From Friedmanniella sp. (GTDB lineage Bacteria; Actinomycetota; Actinomycetes; Propionibacteriales; Propionibacteriaceae): 6,237 nt of DNA. Positions 1 to 6,000 of this stretch are shown here, piece after piece. The number at the start of each line of letters is the position of its first letter. Position 1 is the stretch's first letter. The notes below the pieces were generated by a model. It searched no databases and was not told where the DNA came from. It was given only the letters and a program-made list of their open reading frames with translations. The stretch covers positions 1-6,237 of the forward strand of contig JAOPXW010000401.1 of assembly GCA_025964935.1 (NCBI GenBank), written 5' to 3'. The position numbers were made by a program, and so were the translations under genes.

Positions 1-1492
1 CGACGCCGGCGGTGTGCAGCAGCTCGGCGACTGCCCGGGTCGTCTTCTTGGCCCGGTCCTCGTACGCCCCCGCGCACCCCACCCAGAACAGGTAGTCCAC
101 CTCGGACAGGTCGGCCACGTCGGTCCCGACGACCGGCACCGGGAACGGCAGGTCCTTGGCCCAGTCCATCCTGCCCTTGGGGCTCTGGCTCCAGGGGTTC
201 CCCTTGCTCTCCAGGCCCTTGAACAGCCCGGTCAGCTCACTGGGGAACTCCGACTCCATCATCACCTGGAAGCGCCGCAGGTCGAGGATGTGGTCGACGT
301 GCTCGATGTCGACCGGGCACTGCTGCACGCAGGCACCGCAGGAGGTGCACGACCACAGCACGTCCGGGTCGATGACCCCCGCGAACCCGTCGCTGACCTG
401 GATCGGTCCCACCAGCGGACGCGACGCCTCAGCCACGACCGACGCCGGCAGGTCGCCGCGCGCCTCCTCGGCCGCCTGCAGGTAGGGCGCCTTGGCGTAC
501 GCGTGCTCCCGCAGGTCCATGATCAGCTTCTTGGGTGAGAGCGGCTTGCCCGTGTGCCAGGCCGGGCACTGGGACTGGCAGCGGCCGCACTCGGTGCAGG
601 ACGTGAAGTCCAGCAGCCCCTTCCACGTGAAGTCTTCGATCTTCCCGACCCCGAGGGTCGCGTCCTCCTCCAGGGTCTCCAGGTCGGTGAAGTCGACGGG
701 CTGTCCCGCCACGGCCAACGGGGCGAGCGGGCCCAGGCTCGGACGTCCGTCGGCGAACCGCTTGAACCAGATGTTGGGCCAGACCGTGAACCGGTGCCAG
801 GCCACGCCCATCGTCGTGTTCAGCCCGAGTACCACGAACCACGCCATCGAGATGACGATCTTGGCCGCCGCCACCCAGACCATCGCCCTGCCCAGGGTGG
901 CGGTGCTCGTCCCGGCCGGCAGCAGGAACCAGGTGAGCGGGAAGTGCAGCCGCGAGGTCTCCGCCCCGAGCAGCCGGTACTCCAGCGCTCGCAGGGTGAG
1001 CACACAGACCACGATGCCGAGGATGGTCAGCTCGACGTACACCGCCTGGCCGGTGCGGGAGCCGAAGAACCGCGAGGCGCGACCACGGCCCCGCTGCCGC
1101 AGACGCGTCACCATCAGGAAGACGATCCCGACCAGGCCGGCCCAGGCGATCAGCTCGGCCAGCCACTCGTAGACCAGCCAGTGCCCGATCACCGGCAGGG
1201 CGAAGCGGGGGTCGAACAGCTGCCCGTACGCGGTCAGCAGCGTGAAGAAGAGGGCCCCGAAGGCCACGAAGACCGTCCAGTGGGCGATGCCGACCGCGCT
1301 CCACTGCAGCATCCGGGTGTGGCCGAGGGTCTCGGTCAGCATCATCCGCCACCGGGTCGCGGGGGCGTCCCGACGCCCGACGATGGGCTGGCCCGTCCGG
1401 ACCACGCCGATGATCGTCCGGACGGCGCGGGTGAACAGCGCGACCCCGACCACCGTGACGAGCAGAGCGAGCACCTGGGCCACGATCTCCAC
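1..1492 (-). CDS. etfD: EtfD-like membrane (Fe-S) oxidoreductase (Rv0338c family), partial, C-terminus off the left edge
   Basis: I translated this by hand from the GTG at 1492 to the window edge; 497 codons are open. The N-terminal part has about five hydrophobic segments (residues 3-24, 67-89, 107-129, 151-170, 204-224). Several histidines (H58, H71, H104, H233) could ligate b-type haem, as in NarI-type nitrate reductase gamma subunits. Two 4Fe-4S motifs of the form C-x2-C-x2-C-x3-C-P follow, at C299/C302/C305/C309 and C382/C385/C388/C392. The sequence YLFWVGCAG (C473) near residue 470 opens the cysteine-rich CCG domain, which continues outside the window. This order matches the actinobacterial Rv0338c/EtfD family, about 880 residues in Mycobacterium tuberculosis, where EtfD works with the electron transfer flavoprotein EtfBA in fatty-acid beta-oxidation. 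By inference it passes electrons from ETF to the menaquinone pool. The start is supported by GGAGG seven bases upstream. It is transcribed divergently from the importer operon. Other FadF/heterodisulfide-reductase-like oxidoreductases share this layout, so the symbol is less certain than the family. Confidence 0.88.
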   Translation of the reverse strand, partial: MEIVAQVLALLVTVVGVALFTRAVRTIIGVVRTGQPIVGRRDAPATRWRMMLTETLGHTRMLQWSAVGIAHWTVFVAFGALFFTLLTAYGQLFDPRFALPVIGHWLVYEWLAELIAWAGLVGIVFLMVTRLRQRGRGRASRFFGSRTGQAVYVELTILGIVVCVLTLRALEYRLLGAETSRLHFPLTWFLLPAGTSTATLGRAMVWVAAAKIVISMAWFVVLGLNTTMGVAWHRFTVWPNIWFKRFADGRPSLGPLAPLAVAGQPVDFTDLETLEEDATLGVGKIEDFTWKGLLDFTSCTECGRCQSQCPAWHTGKPLSPKKLIMDLREHAYAKAPYLQAAEEARGDLPASVVAEASRPLVGPIQVSDGFAGVIDPDVLWSCTSCGACVQQCPVDIEHVDHILDLRRFQVMMESEFPSELTGLFKGLESKGNPWSQSPKGRMDWAKDLPFPVPVVGTDVADLSEVDYLFWVGCAGAYEDRAKKTTRAVAELLHTAGV

Positions 1493-1499
1493 CGCTGCA

Positions 1500-1504
1500 C
1501 CTCC
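1500..1504 (-). promoter_or_regulatory. Ribosome binding site that sets the GTG start of the Fe-S oxidoreductase
   Basis: On the minus strand these bases read GGAGG, with a seven-base spacer before the GTG at 1492. No ATG or GTG lies in frame in the 12 codons just upstream, so this site decides the start. Confidence 0.75.
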
Positions 1505-1514
1505 GTGAGCAGAA

Positions 1515-1530
1515 GTTACTTGTGAGTAAC
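1515..1530. promoter_or_regulatory. Perfect 16-bp palindrome, likely operator of the Fe-S oxidoreductase promoter
   Basis: The sequence GTTACTTGTGAGTAAC is a perfect inverted repeat with 6-bp arms and a 4-base centre. It is AT-rich for this GC-rich window. It starts 22 bases upstream of the GTG of the oxidoreductase. On the minus strand it overlaps a possible -10 element, TAGGTT (1528-1533), so a bound repressor would block that promoter. The size and symmetry fit a TetR-type regulator site, a class that often controls fatty-acid catabolism genes in actinobacteria, but no regulator gene is in the window. The symmetry is seen directly; the regulator class is inferred. Confidence 0.55.
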
Positions 1531-1611
1531 CTAGCCGGTCGGCGAAGGCCGGGGACCCGTACGCCTCTCCCTCGCGCCGTGATGGGCCGGCCCCGACCGC
1601 GGCCGACGGCC

Positions 1612-1648
1612 TGGGGCGCGCCGGGCGAGGGCGAAGGTGGGGCGCGCC
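1612..1648. repeat. 11-bp direct repeat containing GGCGCGCC, two copies
   Basis: The sequence TGGGGCGCGCC occurs at 1612-1622 and again at 1638-1648, exactly 26 bases apart from start to start. Each copy contains the 8-bp palindrome GGCGCGCC. Spacing of about two and a half helical turns could suit paired protein binding, but in DNA this GC-rich the repeat may be chance. Confidence 0.45.
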
Positions 1649-1769
1649 GCTCGACCTCCTCTGATTGTCGGCCGTGGCCGTTATGGTCGGAGCGACCCTG
1701 GGCGGCGAGAGTCGGCGGGGTCATCCGAGCAGGGCACAGCAGTCGGGTCGATGAGCAGGCGGGTATGGC

Positions 1770-3698
1770 GTGATCCAGTTCGAGTCAGTGGGCAAGACGT
1801 TCCGGAACGGCACGGCGGCCGTCGTCGACCTCGACCTCACGGTCCCCGCGGGTCAGGTCACCGCGATCGTCGGCCCCCCGGGATCCGGCAAGACGACCAC
1901 GCTGCAGCTGGTCAACCGGATGCTCGAGCCGAGCAAGGGCCGCATCCTGCTCGACGGGACCCCGCTGAAGTCTCGTCGGCGCACCGCCCTGCGGCGGCAG
2001 CTGGGGTACGTCACGCAGAGCGGGGGCCTGTTCCCGCACCGCACGGTGCTGGAGAACATCGGCACGGTGCCCGGTCTGCTGCGCTGGTCGCGGGACAAGA
2101 CCCACAAGCGCTCGGTCGAGCTGTTGGGCATCGTCGGGCTGGAGCGCAAGCTGGCGCACCGCTATCCCGCGCAGCTCACCGCCGGTCAGCAGCAGCGGGT
2201 CAGCCTCGCGCGGGCGCTCGCCGCCGACCCCCAGGTGCTGCTGATGGACGAGCCGTTCTGCGTCGCCGACCCCGCGCTGCGGGCGGAGCTGCACGACTTC
2301 TTCAGCGCGCTCCAGCGGGACCTGGGCAAGACGGTCCTCCTCGTCACCCACGACATCGACGAGGCCCTCCAGCTCGGCGACCAGGTCGCGGTGCTGCGGG
2401 TGGGTGGCCGGTCGGCCCAGGTCGGGACCCCTCAGCAGCTGCTCGAGGAGCCCGCCGACGCCTTCGTCGAGGGGTTCGTGGGTCGCGACCGCGGCTACCG
2501 GTCCCTGTCGTACGTCTCGGCCGGCTCGCTCAGCCTGGACAACGTCCGGGTGGTCCGGGACGTCGAGGCCGCCACGGGTGACGAGCCCGCGCTGGTCGTC
2601 GACGGCGACGCCCGGCCGGTCGGTTGGGCCGACCCCGCCCGCCCCGGTCAGCTGGCCCCCCTCGGCTCGACCTTCGACCCGCAGCACGACACCCTGCGTA
2701 CGGCCCTCGACGCGGCGCTGACCTCCCCGCACGGCCTGGCCGTGGCGGTCGAACCGGCGACCGGCCGCTTCGCCGGGGTAGTCGCGGCCGCGGCCATCCT
2801 GAGCCAGGCCACCGACCGCCGGGCACCGTCGGTGGCCCCGGTGGACGCGGCAGAGTCGGACCAGGTCGACGTCACGGCGATCGATGCTGCCCCGGTCGAC
2901 GCTGCCCCGGTGGAGGCGGCGGACGCCGAGGCGCCGGTGGACGATGCTGCCGCGCCGCCCGCCGATCACGCCGAGCGCTGGGACTCTGGCTCGAGCTTGA
3001 CCGACGCCGAAGCCGAGACGGTGGGTTCCGAGCACGTGGAGGCCGAGCCGGTGGGCGCTGAGGCGGTCGACCAGCAGGCCGCTCCCGACGACGAGACCGT
3101 CCGCCACGACACCGTCACCGACCACGACGAGGATGCGCCCAGCCACGACGAGCCCGTCCTCGACCACGAGCCCGCTATCGACCACCACGCCGCCCCTGAG
3201 GACGCCGCCACCGAGCCCGCCGACCCGGACCTGGCGGCGGGGGAAGACGGCCACCGGTCGGAGGAGCAGGGCCGTGAGCACGGCCGCAACGCCGTGCTCC
3301 CCGAGGCTGACCCAGCCGAGGACGCTGACCCGTCCGCCGCTGACGCCGAGCCGGCCGGACCGCCGCCGTACGCGCCCTCGCAGCACCCCGTCCGGGGTCG
3401 CGAGCCGGCCGACGACCGCCGCTGGGCCGCGGCGTTCGGCACCGAGACCACCCTGATCCGGAACCGGCCCGCGACCGAGGCCGTGTCCGACCCGTCGGGC
3501 GACTACGCGACCAGCCCGGCGCACGGTGCCGGCGCACCCACCGACACCCCCTACAGTGCGCATCCGGACACCGCGGACCTCGCCGACGCCGACCTCGCCG
3601 ACGCCGAGACCGGGTCCTGGTTCCGGGACACCGACGAGCTGGAGCCCGCCGCCCGCCCGGCCGGGCTCTGGGGCCGCTGGATGGAGCGGGGCCGGTGA
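1770..3698 (+). CDS. opuCA: Osmoprotectant (glycine betaine/choline-type) ABC transporter ATP-binding protein with long acidic C-terminal tail
   Basis: This 642-residue protein is the ATPase of an OpuC/ProU-type importer and acts at the inner membrane face. The ABC domain covers about residues 1-240: Walker A GPPGSGKTT (35-43), Q-loop at Q83 in TQSGGLFPH, signature LTAGQQQR (136-143), Walker B VLLMDE (156-161), and switch histidine H194. The signature departs from the usual LSGGQQQR, and the D-loop reads CVADP instead of GALDP. Residues 245-345 look like an eroded CBS pair, with LVVDGDARPVGWADP and a later segment ending GRFAGVVAAAAIL. Family members usually end near 380 residues. Here residues 347-642 form an extra acidic, Ala/Pro/Asp/Glu-rich tail without lysine (by hand count 72 Asp/Glu and 18 Arg), ending in a Trp/Arg-rich stretch, GLWGRWMERGR. 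The GTG start gives the canonical N-terminus MIQFESVGKTF. Its stop overlaps the next start. Family assignment is firm; the transported solute is not known. Confidence 0.93.
   Translation: MIQFESVGKTFRNGTAAVVDLDLTVPAGQVTAIVGPPGSGKTTTLQLVNRMLEPSKGRILLDGTPLKSRRRTALRRQLGYVTQSGGLFPHRTVLENIGTVPGLLRWSRDKTHKRSVELLGIVGLERKLAHRYPAQLTAGQQQRVSLARALAADPQVLLMDEPFCVADPALRAELHDFFSALQRDLGKTVLLVTHDIDEALQLGDQVAVLRVGGRSAQVGTPQQLLEEPADAFVEGFVGRDRGYRSLSYVSAGSLSLDNVRVVRDVEAATGDEPALVVDGDARPVGWADPARPGQLAPLGSTFDPQHDTLRTALDAALTSPHGLAVAVEPATGRFAGVVAAAAILSQATDRRAPSVAPVDAAESDQVDVTAIDAAPVDAAPVEAADAEAPVDDAAAPPADHAERWDSGSSLTDAEAETVGSEHVEAEPVGAEAVDQQAAPDDETVRHDTVTDHDEDAPSHDEPVLDHEPAIDHHAAPEDAATEPADPDLAAGEDGHRSEEQGREHGRNAVLPEADPAEDADPSAADAEPAGPPPYAPSQHPVRGREPADDRRWAAAFGTETTLIRNRPATEAVSDPSGDYATSPAHGAGAPTDTPYSAHPDTADLADADLADAETGSWFRDTDELEPAARPAGLWGRWMERGR
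2883..2912 (+). repeat. Short in-frame tandem repeat in the ATPase tail (2 x 15 bp)
   Basis: Two adjacent 15-base units at 2883-2897 and 2898-2912 differ at two positions and encode DAAPV twice. Degenerate copies follow (PVEAADAEAPVDDAA). This suggests that the acidic tail grew partly by short in-frame duplication. Confidence 0.55.
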
Positions 3699-4351
3699 AC
3701 CTCGACTGGACCTGGCTGCAGGGCAACGTGGCCGCGATCGCCTCACTGCTCGGTCAGCACGCGCTGCTCGCGCTGATCCCGGTCGTCGTGGCGTTGGTGC
3801 TCGCGCTCCCCCTCGGCTTCCTCGTCTCCCGGACCGGGAGGGCGGCCCCCGCCATCCTGGCCGTGCTCGGGCTGGTCTCCTCGATCCCCGCCCTGGCCCT
3901 GTTCGTGGCGCTGCCGATCCTGCTCGGCACCTCGATCCTCAGCCCGCTCAACGTGGTCGTGGCGCTCACCGTCTACTCCACCGCGCTGTTGGTGCGCAGC
4001 GTCGCCGACGGGCTGCGGGCCGTCCCGGCGACCGTTCGGCAGTCCGCGTCGGCGATCGGCTTCGGCTGGTGGCGCCGGGTGTTCCGGGTGGAGCTGCCGC
4101 TCGCCCTGCCGACCGTCTTCGTCGGCCTGCGCGTGGTGACGGTGTCCAACATCGCCCTGGTCAGTGTGGCCGTCCTGGTCGGGACCGGCGCGCTGGGTCA
4201 GCTGTTCGTCCGGGGCTACGCCAGCACCTTCTACACCCCCCTGGTCGCGGGCCTGGTGCTGAGCGTCCTGCTCGCTCTGCTCGCCGACCTCGTCCTCCTC
4301 CTCCTGCAGCGACGGTCCCTGCCCTGGGTCCGGGCAAGGCGTACGGCGTGA
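3695..4351 (+). CDS. opuCB: Osmoprotectant ABC transporter permease (first)
   Basis: This 218-residue integral membrane protein is one of two permeases that form the translocation path of the importer. Hydrophobic segments lie at about 22-44, 52-75, 85-105, 145-167 and 184-205. The segment SSIPALALFVALPILLG matches the conserved IPSLALL-type motif of OpuC/ProW permeases. The cytoplasmic EAA-type coupling loop, which docks on the ATPase, is at residues 118-139 (ASAIGF ... VELPLALP). The length, just over 200 residues, is normal for this family. The GTG start lies inside the stop of the ATPase gene (GTGA overlap, 3695-3698), with GGAG at 3683-3686 eight bases upstream. This indicates translational coupling and matched production. 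Assignment to the MetI-like permease family is secure; which OpuC permease it matches is a guess from position. Confidence 0.92.
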   Translation: MNLDWTWLQGNVAAIASLLGQHALLALIPVVVALVLALPLGFLVSRTGRAAPAILAVLGLVSSIPALALFVALPILLGTSILSPLNVVVALTVYSTALLVRSVADGLRAVPATVRQSASAIGFGWWRRVFRVELPLALPTVFVGLRVVTVSNIALVSVAVLVGTGALGQLFVRGYASTFYTPLVAGLVLSVLLALLADLVLLLLQRRSLPWVRARRTA

Positions 4352-5031
4352 ACCTCTTCGGCTACCTGACCGACCCGGCGCACTGGACCGGCGACGGGCT
4401 GATCCCCCGGCTGCTGCTGCAGCACCTGGCCTACACCGCCTCCGCCGTGGTGATCGCGGCCGTGGTGGCGGTCCCACTCGGGATCTGGATCGGCCACAGC
4501 GGGCGGGGACTGTTCCTGGTCCGTGCGCTCCACCACGGGCTGCGGGCCGTCCCGGCCCTCGGTCTGCTCTTCCTGGCCGTGCTCCTGCTGGGAAGCGGGG
4601 CGGTCAACGTCGTCGTGGTGCTGGCCCTGCTGGCCGTGCCGGTCCTCCTGAGCGCCACGGCCATTGGGGTGGCGGCGGCTGACCGCGACGCCGTGTACGC
4701 CGGACGCGCCCTCGGACTGACGGCGGGCCAGGTGGTTCGTCGGGTGGAGTGGCCGCTCGCCCTGCCGCAGGTGCTGACCGGGGTGCGCCGCGCCACCGTC
4801 CAGGTGGTCGCCACCGCCACCGTCGCCGCGTTCGTCTCCGGCGGCGGGCTCGGGCGCCTCCTGACCGCCGGGCAGGCGCAGCGGGACTACCCGCAGATGT
4901 TCGCCGGTGCCCTGCTCGTCACCGCCCTCGCCGTCCTGCTGCACCTGCTGCTCGCCGGGTTCGGCTGGCTGGCCACCCGCCGGGCCCGACCGGCCCGCCG
5001 CCTCCGGGGCCTCGCCCCGGCCGCCGCCTGA
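4348..5031 (+). CDS. opuCD: Osmoprotectant ABC transporter permease (second)
   Basis: This 227-residue membrane protein is the partner permease. Hydrophobic segments lie at about 27-49, 66-83, 86-108, 150-168 and 187-209. The segment LRAVPALGLLFLAVLLLG is the family counterpart of the first permease's IPALALF motif. An EAA-type loop is at residues 118-140 (AGRALGLTAGQ ... EWPLALP). The C-terminus is short and arginine-rich. The GTG start at 4348 overlaps the previous stop as GTGA, with AAGG at 4336-4339. The same reading frame is open back to 3526, but the upstream part is only the shadow of the ATPase tail and first permease. Starting at 4348 gives a normal permease with N-terminus MNLFGYL, like MNLDWTW of the first. 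The two permeases probably form a heterodimer. Confidence 0.92.
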   Translation: MNLFGYLTDPAHWTGDGLIPRLLLQHLAYTASAVVIAAVVAVPLGIWIGHSGRGLFLVRALHHGLRAVPALGLLFLAVLLLGSGAVNVVVVLALLAVPVLLSATAIGVAAADRDAVYAGRALGLTAGQVVRRVEWPLALPQVLTGVRRATVQVVATATVAAFVSGGGLGRLLTAGQAQRDYPQMFAGALLVTALAVLLHLLLAGFGWLATRRARPARRLRGLAPAAA

Positions 5032-5040
5032 CCGACCCTC

Positions 5041-5056
5041 GGACCCGTCCGGGTCC
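5041..5056 (+). promoter_or_regulatory. Intercistronic hairpin before the binding-protein gene
   Basis: GGACCC (5041-5046) and GGGTCC (5051-5056) form a perfect 6-bp stem with a GTCC loop, ending three bases before the ribosome site GGAGG at 5060-5064. No T-run follows, so it is not an intrinsic terminator. It could stabilise a processed mRNA end or tune translation of the lipoprotein. The structure is seen; the role is inferred. Confidence 0.4.
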
Positions 5057-5070
5057 CCCGGAGGAGCCCC

Positions 5071-6000
5071 ATGAGAGTGCGTCACCGGTTCGGGCCCTGC
5101 GGGGTCGGCCTGGTCCTGGTCGTGGTGTCGGCCTGCGGAACCAGCCCCGTCGACCCGCTCGGCTCCGGCTCGGTGACTCCGTCGACGGCCGCGTCCGGCC
5201 GCGCCGTCGTGGTGGGTGCGAGCACCTCCACCGAGTCGTCGGTCCTGGCCGAGCTCTACGCCCAGGCGATGACGGCCCACGGAGTCCCCGCGGCCACCCG
5301 CACCGGCCTCGGGTCCCCCGACGAGGCGCGGCGGGCTTTGCAGGAGGGGTCGGTGTCGGTGCTGCCCGAGTACACGGGGGACCTGCTCCTGAGCCTCGAC
5401 CCGAACGCGACGGCCACCACCGCCGCTGAGGTGGCGCAGGCCCTTCCGGCAGCCCTGCCGACCGGGCAGCGGGTGCTGGCCAGCTCGCCGGCGGCGGACC
5501 AGGACGTCTACGTCGTCACCCGGGACTTCGCGCGCCGCCACGGCCTGGCCACGCTGGCCGACCTGAAGAAGGTGTCCGCCGGCCTCACCCTGGGCGGGCC
5601 GGCGGAGCTCGAAACCCTCGCGTACGGGCCCGCCGCGCTCACCTCGATCTACGGTGTCACGGTCAAGGGCTTCCGCCCCGACGACTCGGTCACCATGCGG
5701 GCTCGTGACCTGACCGCCGGCCGGCTCCAGCTGGCGACCTTCGGCACGACCGAGAGCGTCCTCGCCGCCCACGGCTACGTCGAGCTCGGCGACCCGCAGG
5801 AGATCGTCCTGCCCCAGAACGTCGTCCCGCTGACCAGCGCCGCCGTCGCCGAGGACGCTATCGCCCGCCGGGCCGTCGAGTCGGTCCAGGCGGCGCTCAC
5901 CACTGCCGACCTGGCCGCCCTGGACGAGCGGGTCGACGCGGCCCACGTCGCCCCGGCCGAGGTCGCGCGCGACTGGCTCCAGGGCCAGGGCCTGAGCTAG
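5071..6000 (+). CDS. opuCC: Osmoprotectant ABC transporter substrate-binding lipoprotein (OpuAC/ProX-like)
   Basis: This 309-residue exported lipoprotein captures the solute outside the membrane and hands it to the permeases. The N-terminus has a basic start (MRVRHR), a hydrophobic stretch (11-19) and the lipobox V-S-A-C, giving lipidated C22. A Ser/Thr/Gly-rich linker (23-44) leads into the binding fold. The segment VVVGASTSTESSVLAELYAQ (46-65) corresponds to the family's IGSKNFTEQ-type opening, and LPEYTGDLL (98-106) carries the hallmark EYTG. GGPAE (175-179), TFGTTES (223-229) and LPQNVVPL (247-254) match later conserved positions. Length is normal. The ATG is supported by GGAGG at 5060-5064. 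The ligand may be glycine betaine, choline, carnitine or another quaternary amine; the cage aromatics cannot be assigned by eye. The usual Lys and Asn of SKNFTEQ are replaced. The stop codon overlaps that of the convergent downstream gene. Confidence 0.93.
   Translation: MRVRHRFGPCGVGLVLVVVSACGTSPVDPLGSGSVTPSTAASGRAVVVGASTSTESSVLAELYAQAMTAHGVPAATRTGLGSPDEARRALQEGSVSVLPEYTGDLLLSLDPNATATTAAEVAQALPAALPTGQRVLASSPAADQDVYVVTRDFARRHGLATLADLKKVSAGLTLGGPAELETLAYGPAALTSIYGVTVKGFRPDDSVTMRARDLTAGRLQLATFGTTESVLAAHGYVELGDPQEIVLPQNVVPLTSAAVAEDAIARRAVESVQAALTTADLAALDERVDAAHVAPAEVARDWLQGQGLS

Larger units (their letters stand above)
1493..1769. other. Divergent intergenic region between oxidoreductase and importer operon
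   Basis: These 277 bases hold no convincing gene. On the left are the ribosome site and palindrome of the oxidoreductase. The middle (1535-1660) is very GC-rich and carries the 11-bp direct repeat listed separately. Toward the operon, TATGGT at 1682-1687 fits the loose actinobacterial -10 consensus TAnnnT, but no good -35 box stands 16-18 bases upstream, so the operon promoter is only tentative. The ATPase start has a weak ribosome site (AGG at 1757-1759). A two-codon frame ATG GCG TGA at 1765-1773 overlaps that GTG start. Confidence 0.4.

Noticed and set aside
554..1525. Plus-strand open frame over the oxidoreductase gene
   Set aside because: It has no motifs and skewed composition, and it is antisense to a well-supported gene.
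1584..1593. Palindrome GGGCCGGCCC in the intergenic region
   Set aside because: Short GC-only palindromes are expected by chance at this base composition, and nothing about its position supports a function.
429..1724. Long open frame on the minus strand (431 codons)
   Set aside because: It is in another frame of the oxidoreductase gene, Arg/Gly/Pro-rich and without domain motifs. The true frame shows two 4Fe-4S motifs and membrane segments.
2648..2875. Small minus-strand open frame (75 codons) inside the ATPase gene
   Set aside because: It has no independent ribosome site or recognisable motif, and lies wholly antisense to a coding sequence.
1785..3746. Very long minus-strand open frame (653 codons) antisense to the ATPase
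   Set aside because: This is a high-GC shadow. Its Val/Gly/Arg-rich composition mirrors the plus-strand acidic tail, and no family motif is visible.
3526..4347. Upstream extension of the second permease frame, suggesting a 501-residue fusion
   Set aside because: The extension is Arg/Pro/Ala-rich shadow sequence across the ATPase tail and first permease. The GTG at 4348 with its ribosome site gives a normal permease.
5032..5070. Possible terminator between second permease and lipoprotein
   Set aside because: The stem is short and no T-run follows; it lies inside an operon directly before a ribosome site.
4231..5946. Long minus-strand open frame (571 codons) antisense to permease and lipoprotein
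   Set aside because: It is low-complexity Gly/Arg/Gln/Asp sequence without recognisable domains; the plus-strand genes explain the region fully.
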